The notes under the pieces were generated by a model that had not been told where the DNA came from, ran no database searches, and saw nothing but the letters and a program-made list of their open reading frames with translations. Positions 1 to 5,903 of a DNA stretch of 9,620 bases are shown here, in pieces. The translations under genes and the position numbers were made by a program. Each line of letters starts with the position of its first letter. Position 1 is the first letter of the stretch. The stretch covers positions 1 to 9,620 of the forward strand of contig JAOTWK010000103.1 in NCBI GenBank assembly GCA_029862935.1, written 5' to 3'. Source of the DNA: Gemmatimonadota bacterium. Lineage in GTDB: Bacteria; Gemmatimonadota; Gemmatimonadetes; Gemmatimonadales; GWC2-71-9.

Positions 1-2
1 GA

Positions 3-782
3 CGAAAGCTCTACGAGATCACCTCACTGGGTTGGCGTGGGACTGACCAGCAGTGGCGTCACTACACGCGGGCGTACCTCTACCTCGCCGCGCTGGCAAC
101 ACCGCTCGTGCTCTCGGTCCACAGCGTCGTCTCGTGGGACTTTGCGATGGCGATCGTGCCCGGTTGGCACGCCACGATTTTCGCCCCCTACTTCGTGGCC
201 GGGGCCATCTACTCGGGCGTCGCGATGGTGGTGACCCTGTTGGTACCACTCCGCAAGGCATTCAAGGTGGAGCGGTACATCACCGTGGAGCATTTCGAGA
301 ACCTCGCCAAGCTCCTGCTGCTCACCGGCATGATCGTCGCCTATGCCTATGCAATCGAGTATTTCATTGCCTGGTACAGCGGCAACCCGTACGAGCGGGC
401 CTCCTTCTGGAATCGGGCGTTCGGGGAGTATTGGTGGGCGACGTGGACGATGATCACGTGCAACGGGATCCTGCCGCTCTTCTTGTTCTTCCGTAAGGTC
501 CGTCGCAGCATCCCCACGCTGTTTCTCTTGTCGCTGTTCGTGAACCTTGGCATGTGGTTTGAGCGGTTTGTCATCATCGTCGTATCGCTCTCGTTCGAGT
601 ACGAGCCATACGCCATGGGACACTATACGCCGTCGTGGGTGGAGTGGTCGATTCTGGCGGGGAGTTTTGCCTGGTTCTTCATGTGGTTCCTGCTGTTCGC
701 CAAGAACTTCCCGACGATATCGATTACCGAAGTGAAGGAGATTATCCCCATGCCGCGAAAGGAGCGCCCCCATCATGGGTAA
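3..782 (+). CDS. actC: Alternative complex III subunit ActC (NrfD/PsrC-like membrane protein), 5' end cut off by window
   Basis: The frame is open from the first bases of the window, so the N-terminal part is missing; 259 residues remain. ActC is a polytopic NrfD/PsrC-type subunit of alternative complex III, which oxidises menaquinol in the membrane and passes electrons to cytochrome c or directly to an oxidase. Six hydrophobic segments are visible here (for example YLYLAALATPLVLSVHSVVS, then TIFAPYFVAGAIYSGVAMVV, then LAKLLLLTGMIVAYAYAIEY). Conserved-looking aromatic and charged loops follow, such as FWNRAFGEYWWATW and GMWFERFVIIVVSLSFEYEP, which resemble the C-terminal half of ActC. The tail is short and basic (PRKERPHHG). 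The TAA stop lies inside the ATGGGTAA that starts actD, an 8-nt overlap showing co-transcription and probable translational coupling. Identity rests on this fold plus the unmistakable actD-actE-actF order downstream. An internal GTG at 108 is not the true start, because homologous sequence continues upstream of it. Confidence 0.9.
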   Translation, partial: RKLYEITSLGWRGTDQQWRHYTRAYLYLAALATPLVLSVHSVVSWDFAMAIVPGWHATIFAPYFVAGAIYSGVAMVVTLLVPLRKAFKVERYITVEHFENLAKLLLLTGMIVAYAYAIEYFIAWYSGNPYERASFWNRAFGEYWWATWTMITCNGILPLFLFFRKVRRSIPTLFLLSLFVNLGMWFERFVIIVVSLSFEYEPYAMGHYTPSWVEWSILAGSFAWFFMWFLLFAKNFPTISITEVKEIIPMPRKERPHHG

Positions 783-1281
783 GCACCCGAGCGGCGTCTT
801 CGCGCTCTACCATCACGTCGATGCGGCGACGGGGGCGATCCGAGCGCTCAAGGAGAAGGGATATCGGGATTTCACGGTCTACACACCGGTGCCCAACGTC
901 GAGGTAGCGCAGGCCGTCCGCCATCGCGTGAGTCCGGTCCGGCTGTGGACGCTGGTTGGTGGGCTCACCGGATGCGTCGCCGGATTCGCGATGACGTTGT
1001 GGATGTCGTATGACTGGCCGTTGGTCGTGGGCGGCAAGCCGATCGGCTCGGTGATTCCCTACGTCGTGATTGCGTTCGAGCTGACAATCCTCTTTGGGGC
1101 CGGCGCGACGATCATGGGATTGCTCTTCCATAGCTGGCGATCCAGACAAGTGGGGGCGTACGACGGCCGCTGCACTGACGACCAGATTGGCATCTTCGTT
1201 CCGTGTCCGGTCGAGCGACGGAGACCGGTCGAGGATTTGCTGACGGCCTCGGGTGCGGAGGAGGTGCGCGTTGAGACGTAG
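775..1281 (+). CDS. actD: Alternative complex III subunit ActD (DUF3341 family)
   Basis: A 168-residue protein with the DUF3341 layout. It has a cytosolic N-terminal alpha/beta part (GVFALYHHVDAATGAIRALK, then GYRDFTVYTPVP), two transmembrane helices at about 56-77 and 94-117, and a short soluble C-terminus ending EDLLTASGAEEVRVE. In ACIII structures ActD is a peripheral two-helix subunit packed against ActC and ActF; it binds no cofactor. The start is ATG at 775, with an AAAGGAG ribosome binding site at 758-764 and a 10-nt spacer. It overlaps the actC stop by 8 nt and the downstream actE start by about 11 nt, in the usual C-D-E-F order. The segment ELTILFGAGATIMGLLFHSW is typical of the second helix. 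Family assignment is secure from length, topology and neighbours. Confidence 0.93.
   Translation: MGKHPSGVFALYHHVDAATGAIRALKEKGYRDFTVYTPVPNVEVAQAVRHRVSPVRLWTLVGGLTGCVAGFAMTLWMSYDWPLVVGGKPIGSVIPYVVIAFELTILFGAGATIMGLLFHSWRSRQVGAYDGRCTDDQIGIFVPCPVERRRPVEDLLTASGAEEVRVET
1257..1264 (+). promoter_or_regulatory. Ribosome binding site that decides the actE start
   Basis: GGAGGAGG lies within the last codons of actD and ends 6 nt before TTG 1271. It fits that TTG as the actE start. An in-frame GTG at 1253 lies upstream of this site and has no such spacing. Confidence 0.75.
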
Positions 1282-1822
1282 GGCGCTCGGCGTGCTCGTG
1301 CTCGTCCTGCTGGTGGGTGGCTGCACCCGGGAACAGTGGCATCGGTTCCCGAGCCCGGACGATGCCGTCGCGCTCGTCCCATGGTTCTCCGTGATGCACC
1401 GGGGACTCGCCATTCAACCGTACAAGATGCCGCGCCAGCCCGCAGTGGGCGCGGTGCCGATCTCGGGGCTCACGATCGTCCCTCCCGCGGTGCCGCAAAA
1501 CCAGCGCGTGCTGGATGCCCTGGCGAATCCGGTCCAGCGGACGGCAGCGTCACTCGATCGGGGTAAAGACCGCTACGACATCTACTGCACGGTCTGCCAT
1601 GGCGAGCAAGGAGAAGGCGACGGACCGGTGGCGCAATCGTTGGCCAACGCCGTACGCAACCTGAACGATCAGCGTGTGCTCGACAGCAGCGACGGGTGGA
1701 TCTATGCGGTGATCGCGAACGGCTACGGCGCGCTCATGCCGGAGTACGGCAGTAGGATCGCCCCGGAAGACCGGTGGCACATCGTGAACTACGTTCGCAC
1801 GTTGCAGCGAGGGTCCCCGTGA
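1271..1822 (+). CDS. actE: Alternative complex III subunit ActE, mono-haem cytochrome c lipoprotein
   Basis: A 183-residue exported cytochrome c that carries electrons within or out of alternative complex III on the outer face of the cytoplasmic membrane. The TTG at 1271 is preferred as start because a perfect GGAGGAGG sits 6 nt upstream. It gives a compact lipoprotein signal (MRRRALGVLVLVLLVGGC) with lipobox V-G-G-C and the lipidated cysteine at residue 18. An in-frame GTG at 1253 would add six residues. The haem site is C106-T-V-C109-H110, and Met156 in ALMPEYG is the probable distal ligand. The segment PWFSVMHRGLAIQPYKMPRQ matches the conserved region between the lipid anchor and the haem domain in ActE proteins. 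The haem fold ends with DRWHIVNYVRTLQ, the usual last helix of class I cytochromes c. The stop TGA overlaps the actF start in GTGA (1819-1822). Use of TTG inside actD implies coupled translation. Confidence 0.92.
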   Translation: MRRRALGVLVLVLLVGGCTREQWHRFPSPDDAVALVPWFSVMHRGLAIQPYKMPRQPAVGAVPISGLTIVPPAVPQNQRVLDALANPVQRTAASLDRGKDRYDIYCTVCHGEQGEGDGPVAQSLANAVRNLNDQRVLDSSDGWIYAVIANGYGALMPEYGSRIAPEDRWHIVNYVRTLQRGSP

Positions 1823-3075
1823 CCGCGCAAAAGCGCTACGAAGAGATCTACCGGCGCGGAGCCAACGCGCCGACGGGTGGCTTCTTCGTGGCGGGGTTGG
1901 TTTTGGCGGTCTTGGGTCTCGGGACGTTCGTGGTGCTGGCCCTGGGAGGCGATCCTGGCCGTGCGTGGCGCATGTTCCTCATCAACTTCCTGTTCTTTAC
2001 GGGCGTGTCACAGGGCGCGGTGGTGTTCGCCGCTACCCAAAAGATCACGAAAGGGGTTTGGGCGGGACCGATCATCCGCTTCGCCGAAGCAGCTGTGCTG
2101 TTTCTGCCGTTCTCCATCGTGTGCTTCCTGGTGTTGTTCCTCGGCAAGTACCATCTGTTTCCCTGGATCGAGCACCCGACGCCGGCGCGGGGGAACTGGC
2201 TCACGGTCTCCTGGGTCTTCTGGCGCGACTTGGCGGCGTTGCTCGCCCTGACGATCACCAGCTTCGCGGTGGTGTGGAACGACCTCAAACCCGACGTGGC
2301 GCAGCTGAAAGACCACGTCACTGGGTGGCGGCGGCGCCTGTATGAACGGATTGCTGGCGATTTCGTCGGTGTGCCCGAGGACGTTGCCAAGGTCGAGCGT
2401 CGACTCACCTGGCTCGCCCCGCTGTTGTGTTTGCTGTATGCGTACCTGTTCACCCTGTTAGGGTTCGACCTCATCATGTCGCTCGCGCCGTACTGGCTGA
2501 GCAATCTGTTCGGTGCGTTCTTCTTCATGGGCGCGTTCCTCACGGGTCTCACCATGATGGGGCTCATGAGCGTCTATTGGCGCGGCAAGCTCGGCCTGCA
2601 GGACGTGATTGGGCGTGAGCAGTTCCACGACCTGGGCAAGCTCGTGTTTGGGTTCTCGATCTTCTGGGCGTACCTGATGTTCAGTCAGCTACTGGTCATT
2701 TGGTACGGCAACCTGAGGGAAGAGACTTCGTTCGTGTTCTACCGTCTCTGGGGTGAGTGGCGGCCCATCGCCTTCCTCGTCGGTCTCATGGTGTTCTTGA
2801 TTCCGTTCTGGGGACTGATCTGGGTCAAGGCCAAGATCACGCCGATCACCTTCACGCTGTTCGTCGGGATCAGCTTCCTCGGCGTGTGGCTGGAGCGGTA
2901 TCTCCTCGTGCAGCCGTCCCTCACGGACCACGGCCCCCAATTCGGCGTGCCCGAGGTCGGGATTTCCCTGGGATTTCTGGGGTTGTTCCTGATCGCCTAT
3001 GGGCTGTTTGCCCGCGCGTTCCCCATGGTGAGCCCACGGTTGCTCGCGAAGGCCGAGGCGACGGGGCATCACTGA
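1819..3075 (+). CDS. actF: Alternative complex III subunit ActF (NrfD-like quinol:cytochrome c oxidoreductase membrane subunit)
   Basis: The GTG at 1819 shares GTGA with the actE stop and has GAGG at 1809-1812, 5 nt upstream. An in-frame GTG at 1774 exists but lies inside the actE haem-domain coding sequence. The 418-residue product has about ten transmembrane helices: roughly 20-43, 51-72, 88-110, 136-153, 198-221, 228-252, 272-295, 315-337, 344-365 and 377-400. ActF is the second NrfD-like integral subunit of ACIII, paired with ActC, and helps form the proton and quinol path. Conserved-looking elements include FLINFLFFTGVSQGAVVFAA, the LLGFDLIMSLAPYWLSNLFG stretch, VIWYGNLREETSFVFYR and SFLGVWLERYLLV. 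It is the last ACIII gene. In many genomes cytochrome oxidase genes follow, but here the next gene is xdhC-like, so the partner oxidase must be elsewhere or an independent cytochrome c route is used. Confidence 0.93.
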   Translation: MTAQKRYEEIYRRGANAPTGGFFVAGLVLAVLGLGTFVVLALGGDPGRAWRMFLINFLFFTGVSQGAVVFAATQKITKGVWAGPIIRFAEAAVLFLPFSIVCFLVLFLGKYHLFPWIEHPTPARGNWLTVSWVFWRDLAALLALTITSFAVVWNDLKPDVAQLKDHVTGWRRRLYERIAGDFVGVPEDVAKVERRLTWLAPLLCLLYAYLFTLLGFDLIMSLAPYWLSNLFGAFFFMGAFLTGLTMMGLMSVYWRGKLGLQDVIGREQFHDLGKLVFGFSIFWAYLMFSQLLVIWYGNLREETSFVFYRLWGEWRPIAFLVGLMVFLIPFWGLIWVKAKITPITFTLFVGISFLGVWLERYLLVQPSLTDHGPQFGVPEVGISLGFLGLFLIAYGLFARAFPMVSPRLLAKAEATGHH

Positions 3076-3162
3076 GTGGGGCTGTCAGCTGAGAGCCGTC
3101 AGCGTTCGGCTATCCGCTGCCCCCTCTGCCCCCTCTGCCCCTCCTCCATCTAAATTCCACCC
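3076..3162. repeat. actF-xdhC spacer with AGCCGTCAGC and CTGCCCC repeat motifs
   Basis: This 87-bp gap contains the palindrome TCAGCTGA (3085-3092) and then AGCCGTCAGC (3094-3103), which recurs exactly at 8182-8191. It also holds about three copies of a 9-bp unit, CTGCCCCCT (3117-3143). The last 20 bases of that array with its flank (3126-3145) recur exactly at 8873-8892. No T-run follows the palindrome, so I do not call a rho-independent terminator. A weak -10-like TAAATT (3151-3156) lies 7 nt before the xdhC ATG with no recognisable -35. Confidence 0.6.
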
Positions 3163-4197
3163 ATGTCGTCCCACGCTCCCATCTGGCGTGCAGCCCAAGC
3201 GCTGGCGCGATCCGGTACACTCGGGGCCATGGCTACCGTGTCACGGCATCGTGGTTCACTACCGATGGCCGAAGATGCAAAGATGGTCGTGGCTGTCGAC
3301 GGACAACGATGGGGCACAGTGGGTGGCGGCTGCACCGAGGCCGACGTGACCGATCAGGCACTGAGGGCTGCCAGGGACGGGAAGCCCACATTCGTCCAGC
3401 ATACGCTGAACGCCGATCTCGCCGGGGATCTCGGACTGTCCTGCGGGGGGACCGTCGAGTTGTTCTTGGAACCGATCGTGCCGTTGGCGGAGATGGCGCA
3501 CCTGTACGGCGTGGTGGCGGACGCGATCGAGCAGCGGGTTCCGGCGACGGTGTACACGGCGATCGAATGGGGGCGTGGGCCGGCCAAGATCGTCCGAACC
3601 CCCGATAGCGTGACGACGGTCGGTGCCTCGTCTAACGCCACAGTCGACTCGGCCTCCGCGACCCACGTGCCAGGGGCATCGTTTGTCGACGAAGAGAACA
3701 ACCGATTCGTCGAGCCCGTGGCACGTCTCCCTCGGCTCGTCATCTTCGGCGCCGGTCACGTGGGGGCTCAGATTGCGCGACTCGCAGCGAACGTGGGGTT
3801 CTACGTGGTCATCTCGGACGACCGAGCGGAGTTTGCCAACGCCGAACAGGTGCCCTGGGCTGACGAGACGATTGCAGAGGATTTCCGCACGCTGCTCGGC
3901 CGCCTGGTCCTGGATGAAGACGACTACGTGCTCGCCACGACGCGCGGGCATGCGTTCGACGCCGCCATCATCGAGCGAACGGCTGCGTCACGCGCGCGAT
4001 ACGTGGGCATGCTCGGCAGCCGCCGGAAGCGAGAGGTGATCTTCAAAGCGCTTGCGGATGCAGGAGTCCCGCGAGCTGCACTCGACCGCGTGAAGGTGCC
4101 GATCGGTGAGCCGATCGGTGCGGACACGCCCGCGGAGATCGCCGTCTCCGTGGTCGCTGAGCTGATTCGCCTCCGGCGCTTGGGACCGACGGGTTGA
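3163..4197 (+). CDS. XdhC/CoxI-family molybdenum cofactor insertion/sulfuration accessory protein
   Basis: A 344-residue protein of the XdhC/CoxI family. Members bind molybdopterin cofactor and help deliver its sulfurated form to xanthine dehydrogenase or CO dehydrogenase-type enzymes in the cytosol. The N-terminal XdhC domain (about 5-105) has the two family cysteine motifs, GTVGGGCTEADV (Cys57) and LGLSCGG (Cys94). The C-terminal Rossmann domain (about 190-340) has VIFGAGHVGAQIARLA (GxGxxG-like, residues 196-201), ATTRGHAFD, YVGMLGSRRKR and PIGEPIGADTPAEIAVSVVAE, all hallmarks of the family. The roughly 80-residue middle part (TPDSVTTVGASSNATVDSAS region) is variable. ATG 3163 begins just ahead of the conserved IWRAAQALARSG. 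No ribosome binding site is visible before it; the upstream sequence is pyrimidine-rich, so a leaderless transcript is possible. No molybdenum hydroxylase genes lie in the window. It ends 4 bp from the convergent anti-sigma gene. I leave the symbol blank because the family has several named members. Confidence 0.9.
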   Translation: MSSHAPIWRAAQALARSGTLGAMATVSRHRGSLPMAEDAKMVVAVDGQRWGTVGGGCTEADVTDQALRAARDGKPTFVQHTLNADLAGDLGLSCGGTVELFLEPIVPLAEMAHLYGVVADAIEQRVPATVYTAIEWGRGPAKIVRTPDSVTTVGASSNATVDSASATHVPGASFVDEENNRFVEPVARLPRLVIFGAGHVGAQIARLAANVGFYVVISDDRAEFANAEQVPWADETIAEDFRTLLGRLVLDEDDYVLATTRGHAFDAAIIERTAASRARYVGMLGSRRKREVIFKALADAGVPRAALDRVKVPIGEPIGADTPAEIAVSVVAELIRLRRLGPTG

Positions 4198-4201
4198 GCG
4201 G

Positions 4202-5407
4202 CTAGCGGATTCGGGCCGCGAGTGCCTCGAGTGAGTCGGCTTCGATAGGCGCTCGGAGGATGAGCACGTATCCATCCCTCAGCACGACCGTCGTCGGAGG
4301 TGTCGGCGTAACCTCTGCCGCCACGCGATCCGCGAACACTTCCGTCCGCCAGAGGGGTGCGTCCGGATCGTCGCTTCGCCACTGGACGATCTCCACGCTC
4401 TGTCCCGATGGAAGTGCCTGCACGATGCGCGCAGCCGGTGACCCGTTGATTTCGCCGACGGCAATGCTGTCAATCGTGAGTCCCGCGACGGTACGCACGC
4501 TGTCACCGAGATGCGCAGCGGCTTCAGACCGAGTGGCCGGGCGCCACGATGCCTCCACCGCGGCGCGGTTAAGCTGCCGGCTCACCACGTCGGCATCTGC
4601 TACCTGGGCGGCGAGTCCTGCCGCCGGTGCGTCTCGGCGCGCCTCTTGTTCGAAGGCGGCATCGACCGCCACGGGTCGTGTTGGAGGCTCCGTCGGTGCC
4701 GCCTTGGCGAGTTGCTCGCGTTCGGCGGCCTCCTCCTCGGCCAGACGTCTCGCACGCGTGTCGGCGGGGATCTCCGGCGGAGGGGTCGCTGCGACCTGTC
4801 CTTCCGCTACTCCGCCGGGACCAGCGGTACCCCGTCCGCCGGCGGTGGCCGGCTCGGCTCGAACGGATTCCGTGACCGAGGTCGGGGCGGTCTCGTCGCT
4901 AGTGCCCACGACGTCGAGCTCGGCGGTCGGTTCGGACACCCTGGTGGCGATCGGCGCGAGCTCCTGCGTCTGACGAAACTCGAAGGAGCCCCGTGCCAAC
5001 CATCCGATGCCAACCGCAAGCACGAGCGTCGCAGCCCATCCGACCGCGGCGAGTCGGTTCATGGTAACCATGCGCCGTGGAGCCCGACGGGTGCGTGCGT
5101 GATGCCGTGTCTCGATCTCCGCGAACAGGGGCATCGAGATCTGGGCAGGCGCGGCATCACGCAGCAAGCCTGCTGCGCGCTGCCGGACGACGCGGACCTC
5201 TTCGAGACGTTCCCGACACTCGGCGCACTCGGCGAGGTGGCGTTCGAGCGCCTCCCACCGCCCCGCTTCACGCCGGGCGGTCGAGAGCGATTCGAGGGGG
5301 TGGAGGGCCATGGGTTCCTGCCGAGGTGCCACGTTGTCGCCGAAGAACGGCCCCCGCTCCAGTGCGTCCAGATACTCGTGCATTCTCGATTCATCTATGT
5401 GCGACAT
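4202..5407 (-). CDS. Zinc-finger (ZAS) anti-sigma factor with one transmembrane helix and long extracytoplasmic part
   Basis: A 401-residue protein, probably the inhibitor of the ECF sigma factor encoded just before it. The cytosolic N-terminus has the zinc anti-sigma motif H57-x3-C61-x2-C64 (HLAECAECRERLEEVRVV). A single transmembrane helix at about 117-138 (NRLAAVGWAATLVLAVGIGW) follows. Outside the membrane is an Ala/Pro/Thr/Glu-rich linker (about 150-285) that includes a charged, possibly coiled-coil stretch (RARRLAEEEAAEREQLAK, about 218-235). A folded-looking C-terminal part (about 290-401) ends TVVLRDGYVLILRAPIEADS. ATG 5407 is chosen because GGAGG at 5418-5414 lies 6 nt upstream; a longer frame to 5473 would overlap the sigma HTH coding region. 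It overlaps the sigma stop by 17 nt. At about 400 residues it is longer than the typical 200-250, because of the outer linker and domain. The role of the outer domain, sensing or protease control, is inferred. Confidence 0.85.
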   Translation of the reverse strand: MSHIDESRMHEYLDALERGPFFGDNVAPRQEPMALHPLESLSTARREAGRWEALERHLAECAECRERLEEVRVVRQRAAGLLRDAAPAQISMPLFAEIETRHHARTRRAPRRMVTMNRLAAVGWAATLVLAVGIGWLARGSFEFRQTQELAPIATRVSEPTAELDVVGTSDETAPTSVTESVRAEPATAGGRGTAGPGGVAEGQVAATPPPEIPADTRARRLAEEEAAEREQLAKAAPTEPPTRPVAVDAAFEQEARRDAPAAGLAAQVADADVVSRQLNRAAVEASWRPATRSEAAAHLGDSVRTVAGLTIDSIAVGEINGSPAARIVQALPSGQSVEIVQWRSDDPDAPLWRTEVFADRVAAEVTPTPPTTVVLRDGYVLILRAPIEADSLEALAARIR

Positions 5408-5894
5408 CGCGATCCTCCAATGCCTCATGGGCTTCCACCAACCGCCGTCGCGCTCTCGAGAGGGTCGTGCCAACGGCCTTCACCGCGAGTCCAGCCTGCT
5501 CGGCGATCTCCTCATAGTTGAAGCCGGCGTCCCACAGCAGCAGTACTTCTCGGTCGCGTTCACTGAGTTGATCCAGCGCGCGGCGGACCGCGGCCATCCG
5601 CTGTTCATGCTCCATCTCCTGCGTTGGATCGACGACGGCCCGATCCTGTGTCTCGGCCTTGATCAGTGTGAGATGGTGTCGCTGTCTCACGGCGGCCCGT
5701 GCCTCATCGCGTGCCAGGTTGTTTGCGATGGTGAACAGGAAGGCACGTGGATTGTCGGGATCGTGATCCAGTGCGCGCATGAATGCCTCCTGCGCCAGGT
5801 CTTGGGCCCGGTCCGCATCCCACACCTTGCGGTGAAGGAAGCGGACCAGGTCCTCATACATCTCGCGATACACTGCTGACCAGTCGACGCGCAC
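5391..5894 (-). CDS. ECF-family RNA polymerase sigma factor
   Basis: A 167-residue group 4 (extracytoplasmic function) sigma factor. Region sigma2 spans about 12-72 and includes VRFLHRKVWDADRAQDLAQE (core polymerase binding and -10 recognition). Sigma4 spans about 103-153 with LSERDREVLLLWDAGFNYEE and the helix-turn-helix IAEQAGLAVKAVGTTLSRAR that reads the -35 element. The start is GTG 5894. It has no clear ribosome binding site, but lies 9 nt after the stop of the VIT-VWA gene, so translation is probably coupled. The ATG at residue 12 would cut into the conserved first helix. The stop lies inside the start of the zinc-finger anti-sigma gene (17-nt overlap), the standard partner arrangement. 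It most likely activates its own operon and an unknown regulon; its promoter motif cannot be read from this window. Confidence 0.92.
   Translation of the reverse strand: MRVDWSAVYREMYEDLVRFLHRKVWDADRAQDLAQEAFMRALDHDPDNPRAFLFTIANNLARDEARAAVRQRHHLTLIKAETQDRAVVDPTQEMEHEQRMAAVRRALDQLSERDREVLLLWDAGFNYEEIAEQAGLAVKAVGTTLSRARRRLVEAHEALEDRDVAHR
5414..5418 (-). promoter_or_regulatory. Ribosome binding site of the anti-sigma gene
   Basis: GGAGG on the minus strand, 6 nt before ATG 5407 and inside the sigma factor gene. It fixes the anti-sigma start against longer in-frame alternatives reaching 5473. Confidence 0.8.
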
Positions 5895-5903
5895 AGATGC
5901 AGT

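Noticed and set aside
24..776. Minus-strand frame of 250 codons opposite actC
   Set aside because: The plus strand encodes recognisable transmembrane ActC. The minus translation is His/Arg/Glu-rich, typical of the reverse frame of a GC-rich membrane gene.
3117..3145. Start of a CRISPR or other spaced repeat array
   Set aside because: Only three adjacent 9-bp units with no spacers; a simple low-complexity tandem repeat.
3149..3156. Promoter -10 (TCTAAATT) for the xdhC-like gene
   Set aside because: It would give a leaderless mRNA, which is possible, but there is no -35 and the match is weak, so it is noted only as a possibility.
4511..5521. Long plus-strand frame of 336 codons
   Set aside because: It is antisense to the anti-sigma and sigma genes, which have clear domains and ribosome binding sites. 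Its translation is Arg/Gly-rich with no recognisable domain.
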